Assembly (NCBI GenBank): GCA_002345825.1
Contig: DDWD01000180.1
Location: 1-12,442 of the forward strand
Source: Bacteroidales bacterium UBA2295
GTDB lineage: Bacteria > Bacteroidota > Bacteroidia > Bacteroidales > Tenuifilaceae
Reading direction: 5' to 3'
DNA: 12,442 nt
How positions within the stretch are numbered: position 1 is the stretch's first letter; every line of letters begins with the position of its first letter. A program made the position numbers and the translations under genes. This document shows positions 1 to 6,466 of this stretch, one piece after another. Under the pieces are notes generated by a model. The model was not told where the DNA came from. It was given only the letters and a program-made list of their open reading frames with translations, and did not search any database.

Positions 1-35
1 CGGACTTCGGACTTCGGTCTTCCGACTTCCGTCTT
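1..35. repeat. Imperfect heptamer tandem repeat (5 units)
   Basis: Five consecutive 7-base units, CGGACTT, CGGACTT, CGGTCTT, CCGACTT and CCGTCTT, run from the window edge and stop before CTAGCC. The repeat may extend upstream outside the window. It lies about 85 bases before glyS and has no coding role that I can see. Confidence 0.8.
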
Positions 36-119
36 CTAGCCAAATCATTACATTATTACAGCATATTTCAACTAATGGTAAGTAGAACAAAGAGAATAAT
101 CAAAATAAAATCATAACAT

Positions 120-1670
120 ATGACCCAAGAAGAACTATTTAAGAAGCTAATTGCGCATTGCAAGGAGTACGGATTTGTTTTCCAGAGCAGCGAGATTTAC
201 GACGGCCTTAGCGCGGTTTACGATTACGGACAGAATGGTGTAGAACTTAAAAATAACATCCGACAGTACTGGTGGGACTCAATGACTCGTCTTCACGAGA
301 ATATTGTGGGGCTTGACTCTGCCATCTTTATGCATCCAGATGTGTGGGTTGCATCGGGGCATGTGGGCGCATTTAACGATCCGCTTATCGATAATAAGGA
401 TAGTAAAAAGCGCTACCGCGCCGATGTGCTTATCGAGGATTGGATGGCCAAGCAGGAAGAGAAGATTGCCAAGGAGGTTACCAAGGCGCAGAAACGTTTC
501 GGCGATAGCTTCGATGAGGCTATGTTTGTAAAAACCAACGGCAGGGTGCTTGAAATTCAGGCCAAGATTGATGCCGTTCGTACCCGAATGGTAAAAGCTT
601 TGGACGATAATGATTTGCCCGAGGTTAAGAAGATTATTGAGGATTGCGAAATTGTTTGCCCCATTTCGGGCTCGCGTAACTGGACTGATGTTCGCCAGTT
701 TAACCTGATGTTCGACACCAAGATGGGCTCCGTTAGCGACGATGCCAACACCATATATCTCCGTCCCGAAACCGCACAGGGAATCTTTGTAAACTACCTA
801 AACGTGCAAAAGACAGGGCGAATGAAACTACCCTTTGGTATTGCGCAAATTGGTAAGGCTTTCCGTAACGAGATTGTGGCTCGCCAGTTCATTTTCCGTA
901 TGCGCGAGTTTGAGCAAATGGAGATGCAGTTCTTTGTACGCCCAGGTGAGGAGATGAAGTGGTTCGAGTTTTGGAAAGCCAAGCGTATGAGCTGGCACAA
1001 GGCCATGGGGCTGGGCGATGAGAAGTATCGCTTTCATGAGCACGATAAGCTGGCGCATTACGCCAATGCGGCCTTCGATATCGAGTTCCAATTCCCATTT
1101 GGCTTCAAGGAGGTTGAGGGAATTCATTCGCGTACCGATTTCGACCTGAGTCAACATCAGCAGCACTCGGGTAAAAAGTTGCAGTACTTCGATCCCGAAA
1201 CAAACGAGAATTACGTACCATACGTAGTGGAAACATCCATTGGTTTAGATCGCACATTTCTATTGCTACTATCGGCAGCATATACCGAGGAGAAAATAAC
1301 CAAGGAGGATGGTAGTACCGATGAGCGCGTTGTGCTGCGCATACCACCAGCGTTGGCTCCCGTTAAGCTGGCCGTGTTCCCGCTTACCAAAAAGGATGGC
1401 CTGCCCGACAAGGCTCGTCAGATTATGGATGACCTTAAGATCGATTTCAAGTGTCAATACGAGGAGAAGGACAGCATTGGCAAGCGTTACCGCCGTCACG
1501 ATGCCATTGGAACGCCTTTCTGCATAACTATCGACCATCAGTCGCTCGAGGATAATACCGTTACCATTCGCCACCGCGACACCATGGAGCAGGAGCGGGT
1601 AGATGCATCAAGCCTACGCGAGATAATGGAGGAGAAGGTGAGTATGAAGAATCTTTTAAGAAAAATATAA
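120..1670 (+). CDS. glyS: Glycyl-tRNA synthetase, alpha2 (single-chain) type
   Basis: This cytosolic class II synthetase charges tRNA-Gly with glycine using ATP. The 516-residue protein has the archaeal/eukaryotic-like homodimeric architecture rather than the bacterial alpha2beta2 form. Visible landmarks are RPETAQG at about 215-221, motif 2 with FRNE at 248-251 followed by REFEQMEMQFF at about 262-272, and motif 3 with GLDR at 375-378. A C-terminal anticodon-binding domain starts near 413 (APVKLAVFPL) and runs to the end. The length is normal for the family and nothing is missing. The ATG at 120 follows an A-rich leader typical of Bacteroidota. The gene stands alone between two repeat-rich intergenic stretches. 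The assignment is secure from the motifs. Confidence 0.97.
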   Translation: MTQEELFKKLIAHCKEYGFVFQSSEIYDGLSAVYDYGQNGVELKNNIRQYWWDSMTRLHENIVGLDSAIFMHPDVWVASGHVGAFNDPLIDNKDSKKRYRADVLIEDWMAKQEEKIAKEVTKAQKRFGDSFDEAMFVKTNGRVLEIQAKIDAVRTRMVKALDDNDLPEVKKIIEDCEIVCPISGSRNWTDVRQFNLMFDTKMGSVSDDANTIYLRPETAQGIFVNYLNVQKTGRMKLPFGIAQIGKAFRNEIVARQFIFRMREFEQMEMQFFVRPGEEMKWFEFWKAKRMSWHKAMGLGDEKYRFHEHDKLAHYANAAFDIEFQFPFGFKEVEGIHSRTDFDLSQHQQHSGKKLQYFDPETNENYVPYVVETSIGLDRTFLLLLSAAYTEEKITKEDGSTDERVVLRIPPALAPVKLAVFPLTKKDGLPDKARQIMDDLKIDFKCQYEEKDSIGKRYRRHDAIGTPFCITIDHQSLEDNTVTIRHRDTMEQERVDASSLREIMEEKVSMKNLLRKI

Positions 1671-1685
1671 GAATTTTGGTTTAGT

Positions 1686-1718
1686 GTTTAGGGTTAATAC
1701 ATCGTATTAACCCTAAAC
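1686..1718. repeat. Perfect 15-bp inverted repeat (hairpin) downstream of glyS
   Basis: The arms at 1686-1700 and 1704-1718 are exact reverse complements separated by the 3-base loop ATC. The right arm is followed by TCTCAATC rather than a T-tract, so it is not a classical intrinsic terminator. It lies 15 bases after the glyS stop codon. It may still end glyS transcription or protect the mRNA 3' end, or it could be a DNA-level palindromic element; the sequence does not decide. Confidence 0.75.
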
Positions 1719-1750
1719 TCTCAATCAATAAATCAATCTCTTTAGACGCT

Positions 1751-1793
1751 GACAGGAGCTTTGCACCCTGTCTGCCCTGTTGGCAACAGGCAG
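1751..1793. repeat. Two back-to-back hairpins (REP/MITE-like candidate)
   Basis: The first hairpin pairs GACAGG (1751-1756) with CCTGTC (1767-1772). The second starts at the same base and pairs CTGC-C-CTGTT (1772-1781, one bulged C) with AACAGGCAG (1785-1793) around a GGC loop. The segment is more GC-rich than its flanks and encodes nothing evident. It could be a short palindromic intergenic repeat, or a leader structure for the glycosyltransferase mRNA. Confidence 0.5.
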
Positions 1794-1803
1794 GGCTTTC
1801 AGG

Positions 1804-1843
1804 TCAACCAATCAACCAATCAACCAATCACCCAATCAATCAA
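1804..1843. repeat. Octamer tandem repeat (5 units) next to a start codon
   Basis: Three exact TCAACCAA units (1804-1827) are followed by two variants, TCACCCAA and TCAATCAA. The array ends five bases before the ATG at 1849 of the glycosyltransferase gene. A related TCAATCAA-like stretch sits upstream at about 1719-1737. The unit length is not a multiple of three. Confidence 0.85.
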
Positions 1844-1848
1844 CCCCA

Positions 1849-3144
1849 ATGCCCAAACGCCTACTAATAATCACCTACTACTGGCCACCCGCAGGGGGGA
1901 GTGGGGTGCAGCGTTGGCTTAAGTTCACAAAGTATTTGCGCGAGTTTGGTTGGGAGCCAGTTATTTATACCCCGCAAAATCCAGAGGTGGTTCTGTTGGA
2001 TAAGACATTGCACGCTGATATCCCCAAAGGAGTTGAGGTGTTAAAACGAAATATCTTCGAGCCATACAAGGTGTTCCGTTTGTTTACTCGCCAAAAGGGC
2101 AAAATGGGGGTAGGCTTTACATCCGAAGAGGGCAAGTCAAAAGGATTGTTTGGGCGTATCGCCCTATGGGCAAGGGCAAACCTTTTTATTCCCGATGCCC
2201 GAATGTTTTGGGTAAGGCCATCGGTTAGGTTTTTAGCTAAATACCTAAAGAAACATCCTGTTGATGCAGTGGTATCAACTGGTCCGCCACACAGTATGCA
2301 CCTTATTGCACTTGGGCTTAAGCAGAGACTGGGCGTTAAGTGGGTCGCCGATTTTCGCGATCCATGGACCAATATCGACTATTTTAGCGATTTACCTTTA
2401 ACTACACGCTCCCTAAAGAAACATCGAAAGCTTGAGCGAGATGTGCTGATAAACGCCGATGAAGTTGTGGTGGTTGGCTCACAAATGCAGGAGGAGTTTG
2501 AGCAGTTAAGTAGCCGAAAGGTACAGGTTATCACCAATGGGTTTGATGAGGCAGATTTTCCCGAGCAATCCGCAGAACCTGACCAGTACTTTACCATTAC
2601 CCATATAGGAACAATCCCCCCCAACCGGAATTGCGAATTTCTATGGCAAGCCATGGGCAGTCTGATTATTAGCAATAAGGCTTTTGCCAGTAAACTCAGT
2701 ATACAGCTGGTGGGTACTATAGACAAATCGGTTCGCGACCAACTTGAAAAGTATGGATTAAATGATTACTGTACTTTTTTTGGATACCTAGATCATACCA
2801 CAAGCGTTCAACTCATGCAGCGTTCGCAGGTGCTGCTCCTGCTGGTAAACAATACGCCCAATGCCAAGGGTATACTCACGGGAAAGGTTTTCGAGTACCT
2901 AGCGGCCCAACGTCCCATAATTGCTATTGGCCCTTTGGGTGGCGATGTCGACAATCTGCTAAAGGAAGCAAAGGCTGGTGTAACAGCCAATTTTTCAGAT
3001 TACACTGATATATTGACCAAACTTACATGGCTTTGGGGTGAGTATGAGCAGGGATTTCCTTTTCTTAGCGATATTGAAAACGCTGCTTACAGCCGCCGAA
3101 ATCTAACGGGGAGATTAGTTGAAATCCTCAATAACCTTTCCTAA
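1849..3144 (+). CDS. Glycosyltransferase, GT4-like (GT-B fold)
   Basis: This is a 431-residue probable cytosolic, membrane-associated sugar transferase for a surface or exopolysaccharide. The N-terminal domain opens with a beta strand and Gly-rich loop, LLIITYYWPPAGGSGVQRW (residues 5-23), typical of bacterial GT4-like enzymes. STGPPHSMH lies at 143-151 and ADFRDPW at 167-173. The C-terminal donor-binding half has ITNGFD at 228-233, HIGTI at 252-256 and GKVFEYLA at 345-352, where Glu349 fits the usual donor-nucleotide position. I chose ATG 1849 because an upstream in-frame TTG at 1780 would only add residues encoded by the octamer repeats. The epimerase gene follows after 44 bases on the same strand. 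Donor, acceptor and linkage cannot be told. No transmembrane helix is evident. Confidence 0.88.
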   Translation: MPKRLLIITYYWPPAGGSGVQRWLKFTKYLREFGWEPVIYTPQNPEVVLLDKTLHADIPKGVEVLKRNIFEPYKVFRLFTRQKGKMGVGFTSEEGKSKGLFGRIALWARANLFIPDARMFWVRPSVRFLAKYLKKHPVDAVVSTGPPHSMHLIALGLKQRLGVKWVADFRDPWTNIDYFSDLPLTTRSLKKHRKLERDVLINADEVVVVGSQMQEEFEQLSSRKVQVITNGFDEADFPEQSAEPDQYFTITHIGTIPPNRNCEFLWQAMGSLIISNKAFASKLSIQLVGTIDKSVRDQLEKYGLNDYCTFFGYLDHTTSVQLMQRSQVLLLLVNNTPNAKGILTGKVFEYLAAQRPIIAIGPLGGDVDNLLKEAKAGVTANFSDYTDILTKLTWLWGEYEQGFPFLSDIENAAYSRRNLTGRLVEILNNLS

Positions 3145-3188
3145 TTTTGGGCATACGCTAATTCGAAAGATCAAAAAATCTTCAGATA

Positions 3189-4259
3189 ATGAGCATAATC
3201 ACTATTGTTGGAGCTCGTCCCCAGTTTGTTAAGGCCGGAACGGTTAGCCGTGCGCTCCGAAGCGCTGGGCTTAAAGAGGTTATTGTCCACACTGGGCAGC
3301 ATTTCGACTACAACATGTCACAGGTGTTTTTTGACGATATGGAGATACCCAAACCCGACTACAATCTCGAGATCCACAGCCTATCGCACGGCGCAATGAC
3401 CGGGCGAATGCTTGAGGCTATTGAGAGGGTTTTGCAAACAGAAAAACCTAAGGTTGTGCTGGTTTATGGCGATACCAATTCAACTCTGGCTGGGGCACTT
3501 GCTGCCCAAAAGTTGGGCATTCCTGTGGCACACGTCGAGGCCGGGCTGCGTTCGTTCAATATGGCCATGCCCGAGGAAACTAACCGCATCCTCACCGATA
3601 GAATCTCGACGCATCTTTTTTGTCCCACCCAAGTGGCCATTAATAACCTCAAGGCCGAAGGCTTTGATGGTTTTGGATGCAATATTCACAATGTGGGCGA
3701 TGTGATGCTCGATGCTGCGCTATACTACAGCGAACGATCTGCTCAAAAATCCAAAATTGTTCGAACGTTAAATCTTGAGCCCTACTTTGTGCTAGCCACA
3801 ATGCATCGACAAGAAAATACCGATAATCCCCAGAGACTAACCGAGATAATTAAAGCGCTAAATCTTATTCATCGCAATCGACAGGTGGTGGTGCCTTTAC
3901 ATCCACGGACACGAAAAATTATTGAGCGTTTAGGCATTAAGACAGAGTTTACCATTGTTGAACCTGTAGGTTACTTTGATATGATTGAGTTGCTAAAGCA
4001 TTGCGAATTGGTGATTACCGATAGCGGAGGGTTGCAGAAAGAAGCATTCTTTTTCGAAAAAGGGTGTGTTACCCTAAGGACCGAAACCGAGTGGACCGAG
4101 CTGGTTGAGGGTGGATTTAATATGCTGGCAGGCGAAACCGCCAATCAAATTGTAGCAAAATATAACCAGATGGTAAACAAAACGTTCGATTTCTCCGTTA
4201 ATCTATACGGATCGGGCGATGCGTCCATACGCATTGTCGAAATCTTAAATGAAATTTAA
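3189..4259 (+). CDS. wecB: Non-hydrolysing UDP-GlcNAc 2-epimerase family (WecB/WbpI-like)
   Basis: The 356-residue cytosolic enzyme probably interconverts UDP-GlcNAc and UDP-ManNAc, or a derivative of them. Conserved family residues are visible: GARPQFVK at 8-15, HTGQHFD at 34-40, Asp95 in YGDTNST, Glu117 in HVEAGLRS, PEE at 128-130, His206 in MHRQEN and the DSGG donor loop at 278-281. The positions agree closely with the catalytic Asp/Glu/Glu/His set of E. coli WecB. The N-terminal GARPQF replaces the GTRPE of classical WecB and is more like WbpI-type enzymes, which epimerise UDP-2,3-diacetamido-glucuronate, so the exact substrate is uncertain. It lies between a glycosyltransferase and an HNH-type gene, 9 bases before the latter. 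The symbol is the family label, not proof of substrate. Confidence 0.9.
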   Translation: MSIITIVGARPQFVKAGTVSRALRSAGLKEVIVHTGQHFDYNMSQVFFDDMEIPKPDYNLEIHSLSHGAMTGRMLEAIERVLQTEKPKVVLVYGDTNSTLAGALAAQKLGIPVAHVEAGLRSFNMAMPEETNRILTDRISTHLFCPTQVAINNLKAEGFDGFGCNIHNVGDVMLDAALYYSERSAQKSKIVRTLNLEPYFVLATMHRQENTDNPQRLTEIIKALNLIHRNRQVVVPLHPRTRKIIERLGIKTEFTIVEPVGYFDMIELLKHCELVITDSGGLQKEAFFFEKGCVTLRTETEWTELVEGGFNMLAGETANQIVAKYNQMVNKTFDFSVNLYGSGDASIRIVEILNEI

Positions 4260-4268
4260 AAGATAACA

Positions 4269-4844
4269 ATGATTCAATTCTATCGGGACGAGGAGTGGAA
4301 GGACATTGGTGTTGTTGGGGCGGCTGGACAGCGTTATGTTGTGTCGAATTATGGTAGAGTTGTAAGCTACATCCAAGGCATCAAAGACGGTCGCCTGCTT
4401 AAGTGCTCACAAACCAAGGGCTACAAGCAATTCCGGGTTAGGCAAGTTGTTGATGGTAAGCCCAAACAGCTAGTTTTTTACGTGCACAAGCAGGTGGCGC
4501 TGCTTTTTATTCCCAAGCAATCCAACGATCAGGTATATGTTATTCACCTCGATTATCAGAAGGACAATAACCATACAAAAAACCTTCGATGGGCTAACAA
4601 GCAGGAGCTGGAAGAGCATCAGAATAAAAATCCAAAGGTAATTAACGACCGGAAGCGCTTACAGGAGCACAATAGGTTGAACCAATACAAGCTAAGCGAG
4701 GGCAAGGTTAAGATTATTAAACGCAAACTTGCAAGGCCCAAACAAAAAACTCGCCTTAAAATGATTGCCCGCGCATTTGGCATTAGCGAAATGCAGCTAT
4801 ATAGGATTAGAACAGGTGAAAACTGGGGGCATATAAAACCATAG
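4269..4844 (+). CDS. NUMOD4 / HNH-type putative endonuclease with C-terminal HTH
   Basis: This 191-residue protein resembles free-standing HNH endonucleases of phages and mobile elements. A NUMOD4-like DNA-binding segment is seen at 8-33 (EEWKDI, then YVVSNYGRVVS). An HNH_3-like core follows: VHKQVALLFIP with His73, then VIHLDYQKDNNHTKNLRW with His93, Asn101 and Asn105. The usual NHIDG is IHLDY here, so the Asn before the central His is lost while the His is kept. Residues 141-186 are basic and look like a helix-turn-helix (MIARAFGISEMQLYRI). Only 9 bases separate it from the epimerase stop, suggesting co-transcription. It is not inside an intron or inserted in a gene. It might be a homing-type nuclease, a phage remnant or a domesticated DNA-binding protein; cleavage activity is not shown. 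Confidence 0.75.
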   Translation: MIQFYRDEEWKDIGVVGAAGQRYVVSNYGRVVSYIQGIKDGRLLKCSQTKGYKQFRVRQVVDGKPKQLVFYVHKQVALLFIPKQSNDQVYVIHLDYQKDNNHTKNLRWANKQELEEHQNKNPKVINDRKRLQEHNRLNQYKLSEGKVKIIKRKLARPKQKTRLKMIARAFGISEMQLYRIRTGENWGHIKP

Positions 4845-4862
4845 TTTTTTTACGAATTTTCG

Positions 4863-4870
4863 TATCTTCG
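4863..4870 (+). promoter_or_regulatory. Possible -7 element before the antiporter gene
   Basis: TATCTTCG is a one-mismatch match to the Bacteroidota -7 consensus TAnnTTTG and lies 22 bases before the ATG at 4893. No clear -33 TTG is seen at the expected distance. A short palindrome, TACGAA-TT-TTCGTA (4851-4864), overlaps its left edge and could be an operator or chance. The call is weak. Confidence 0.3.
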
Positions 4871-4892
4871 GGGTAACCGATATCAGCTACTT

Positions 4893-6434
4893 ATGGAATT
4901 ACTATACATCCTGGCAGCATACCTTTTTGGGTTGCTAGCTCAGCACATCAAGTTACCACCTTTGGTGGGTTATCTATTAGCTGGTTTTGTGCTAGCAGCA
5001 TTTGGACTTGAAACCACATCTAACCTGGAGTCTTTAGCCGACCTGGGTGTTACCATGCTGCTGTTTACCGTAGGATTAAAAATTAGGTTTAAGAATATTG
5101 TCTCCAAGGAGATTATCGGCGGTGGATTTACCTACACATTGGTAAGCACAATACTTTTCTCGGCTATTGGTCTTGCATTTGGCTATGGATGGCTTGGATC
5201 GTTGTATTTTGGCGTAATGCTTAGCTTTTCAAGCACAGTGTTTGCTGCCAAGGCACTCGACGATAACGATGACCTTGGAGCTTACTATGGTAGGGTGGCC
5301 ATTGGCATACTAATTATTCAGGATATTGTTGCTGTAGCCATACTTGGGTTCAGCGGATTTGAGAGTCCGAGCATATGGGCTCTTAGCATTTTAGCATTAC
5401 CCTTGTTGGTGCCCGTGTTAAGCCGTTTGCTTAATCGTACAGGTCACGGCGAGTTGATGTTGGTTTTTGGTGTGCTGTTGGCCCTTTCGGGCTCGTGGCT
5501 ATTCAGCGAGGTAGGTTTAAGCGGTAAACTGGGTGCGTTGGTAATGGGTATTCTAATTGCCGAACAAAAAAAATCCGACGAAATTGGTAAGGTTCTCTGG
5601 GGTTTAAAGGAGATATTTTTGGTGGCTTTCTTTGTGCAAATTGGCCTGCTGGGGTTACCCAATGGCAAATCAATTTTGCTTGTGGGGCTGCTGGTGTTGT
5701 TGTTGCCGCTAAAAGGCCTAATCTATTTCTTTGTTTTAAAGGTGTTTGGATTACGTAGCAGAACCTCTTTTTGGAGTAGTTCCGTTTTGTTAAACTTTAG
5801 CGAGTTTGGTCTTATTGCTGGTGCAGGAGCCGTTTCGGCAGGAATTCTTGGCCAAGAGGTGCTAGCAATGGTTGCACTGCTCGTTGCCGTGTCATTTGTG
5901 ATAATCGGTATCGGGTACCGCTGGATGTCCGAAATATACGATAGGTTTTTCAGCTTTCTCGATATTGAAAAATCTGAAAGGATTTTACCCGACCATTTGC
6001 CTTCATGCATTGGCAACAGCAAGTTCCTGGTTGTAGGGATGGGCACTTGCGGCACATCTACCTACGACTTTCTGAAGAAAAGTAATAAACGCGTAATTGG
6101 TGTCGATGCCGACCCAAACGTGGTGGCCGATCACCGTAAGCAGGGCCGCAGGGTGATTTATGGAAATGCCATCGACAAGTCCTTCTGGCGAAAGTGTAAC
6201 CTCGACTCGCTCGATGGAATAAGCATTTGCTTACCTGTAACAGACGAAAAGATTACAATAATTAAAAAGCTACGGAAGATTGGTTTTAAAAATAGAATTG
6301 ATACCTATTGTTACTACGACGATGAAGCGCAGGCTTTGCGCAAGGCTGGTGTTTCCGATCTGGTATCGCCATTAAAACTTACCGGCGAGAGCCTTGCCCA
6401 ACTTTTTGAACCCATAAAAAACGAGAGCGCATAG
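4893..6434 (+). CDS. CPA2-family monovalent cation/H+ antiporter with TrkA-N domain (KefB/KefC-like)
   Basis: This is an inner-membrane antiporter that probably exchanges K+ or Na+ for protons. Residues 1-345 form a Na+/H+-exchanger domain of about a dozen hydrophobic helices. It has the characteristic IIQDIVAVAIL at about 141-151 (Gln143-Asp144) and a Ser/Thr-rich FSSTVFAAKAL at 112-122. A cytosolic TrkA-N (RCK) nucleotide-binding domain starts near 376, with the Rossmann loop GMGTCG at 382-387 and acidic Asp405/Asp407 after the second strand. The protein stops at 513 residues with no TrkA-C domain. This layout is like KefB, KefC and YbaL, but KefG/KefF-type partners are absent, so glutathione gating is not supported. 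It starts 48 bases after the HNH-type gene and ends inside a shared terminator hairpin. Confidence 0.9.
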   Translation: MELLYILAAYLFGLLAQHIKLPPLVGYLLAGFVLAAFGLETTSNLESLADLGVTMLLFTVGLKIRFKNIVSKEIIGGGFTYTLVSTILFSAIGLAFGYGWLGSLYFGVMLSFSSTVFAAKALDDNDDLGAYYGRVAIGILIIQDIVAVAILGFSGFESPSIWALSILALPLLVPVLSRLLNRTGHGELMLVFGVLLALSGSWLFSEVGLSGKLGALVMGILIAEQKKSDEIGKVLWGLKEIFLVAFFVQIGLLGLPNGKSILLVGLLVLLLPLKGLIYFFVLKVFGLRSRTSFWSSSVLLNFSEFGLIAGAGAVSAGILGQEVLAMVALLVAVSFVIIGIGYRWMSEIYDRFFSFLDIEKSERILPDHLPSCIGNSKFLVVGMGTCGTSTYDFLKKSNKRVIGVDADPNVVADHRKQGRRVIYGNAIDKSFWRKCNLDSLDGISICLPVTDEKITIIKKLRKIGFKNRIDTYCYYDDEAQALRKAGVSDLVSPLKLTGESLAQLFEPIKNESA

Positions 6435-6446
6435 GCTCTCGTTTTA
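6420..6446. terminator. Bidirectional intrinsic terminator between convergent genes
   Basis: The 9-bp stem AACGAGAGC (6420-6428) pairs with GCTCTCGTT (6435-6443) around the 6-base loop GCATAG. A-rich sequence precedes it and T-rich sequence follows, so it can work on both strands. The TAG stop of the antiporter (6432-6434) lies in the loop. It probably terminates both the antiporter gene and kbl, whose stop codon is about 33 bases away. Confidence 0.8.
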
Positions 6447-6466
6447 TTGTGGTTGATGTTTAAAGA

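Noticed and set aside
828..1166. Minus-strand open frame of 112 codons inside glyS
   Set aside because: It lies wholly within the conserved synthetase gene on the other strand and has no recognisable domain or promoter.
1804..1843. CRISPR array
   Set aside because: The units are contiguous 8-mers without spacers, so this is a simple tandem repeat.
1780..1848. Upstream TTG start adding 23 residues to the glycosyltransferase
   Set aside because: The extension is encoded mainly by the octamer repeats, and the ATG at 1849 begins directly with the family's typical N-terminus.
1965..2372. Minus-strand open frame of 135 codons inside the glycosyltransferase gene
   Set aside because: It is an antisense shadow of a clear coding region; the composition and sequence show no protein family.
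4837..4851. Terminator after the HNH-type gene
   Set aside because: The possible stem AAAAC/GTTTT is only 5 A/T-rich bp, so it is too weak to call.
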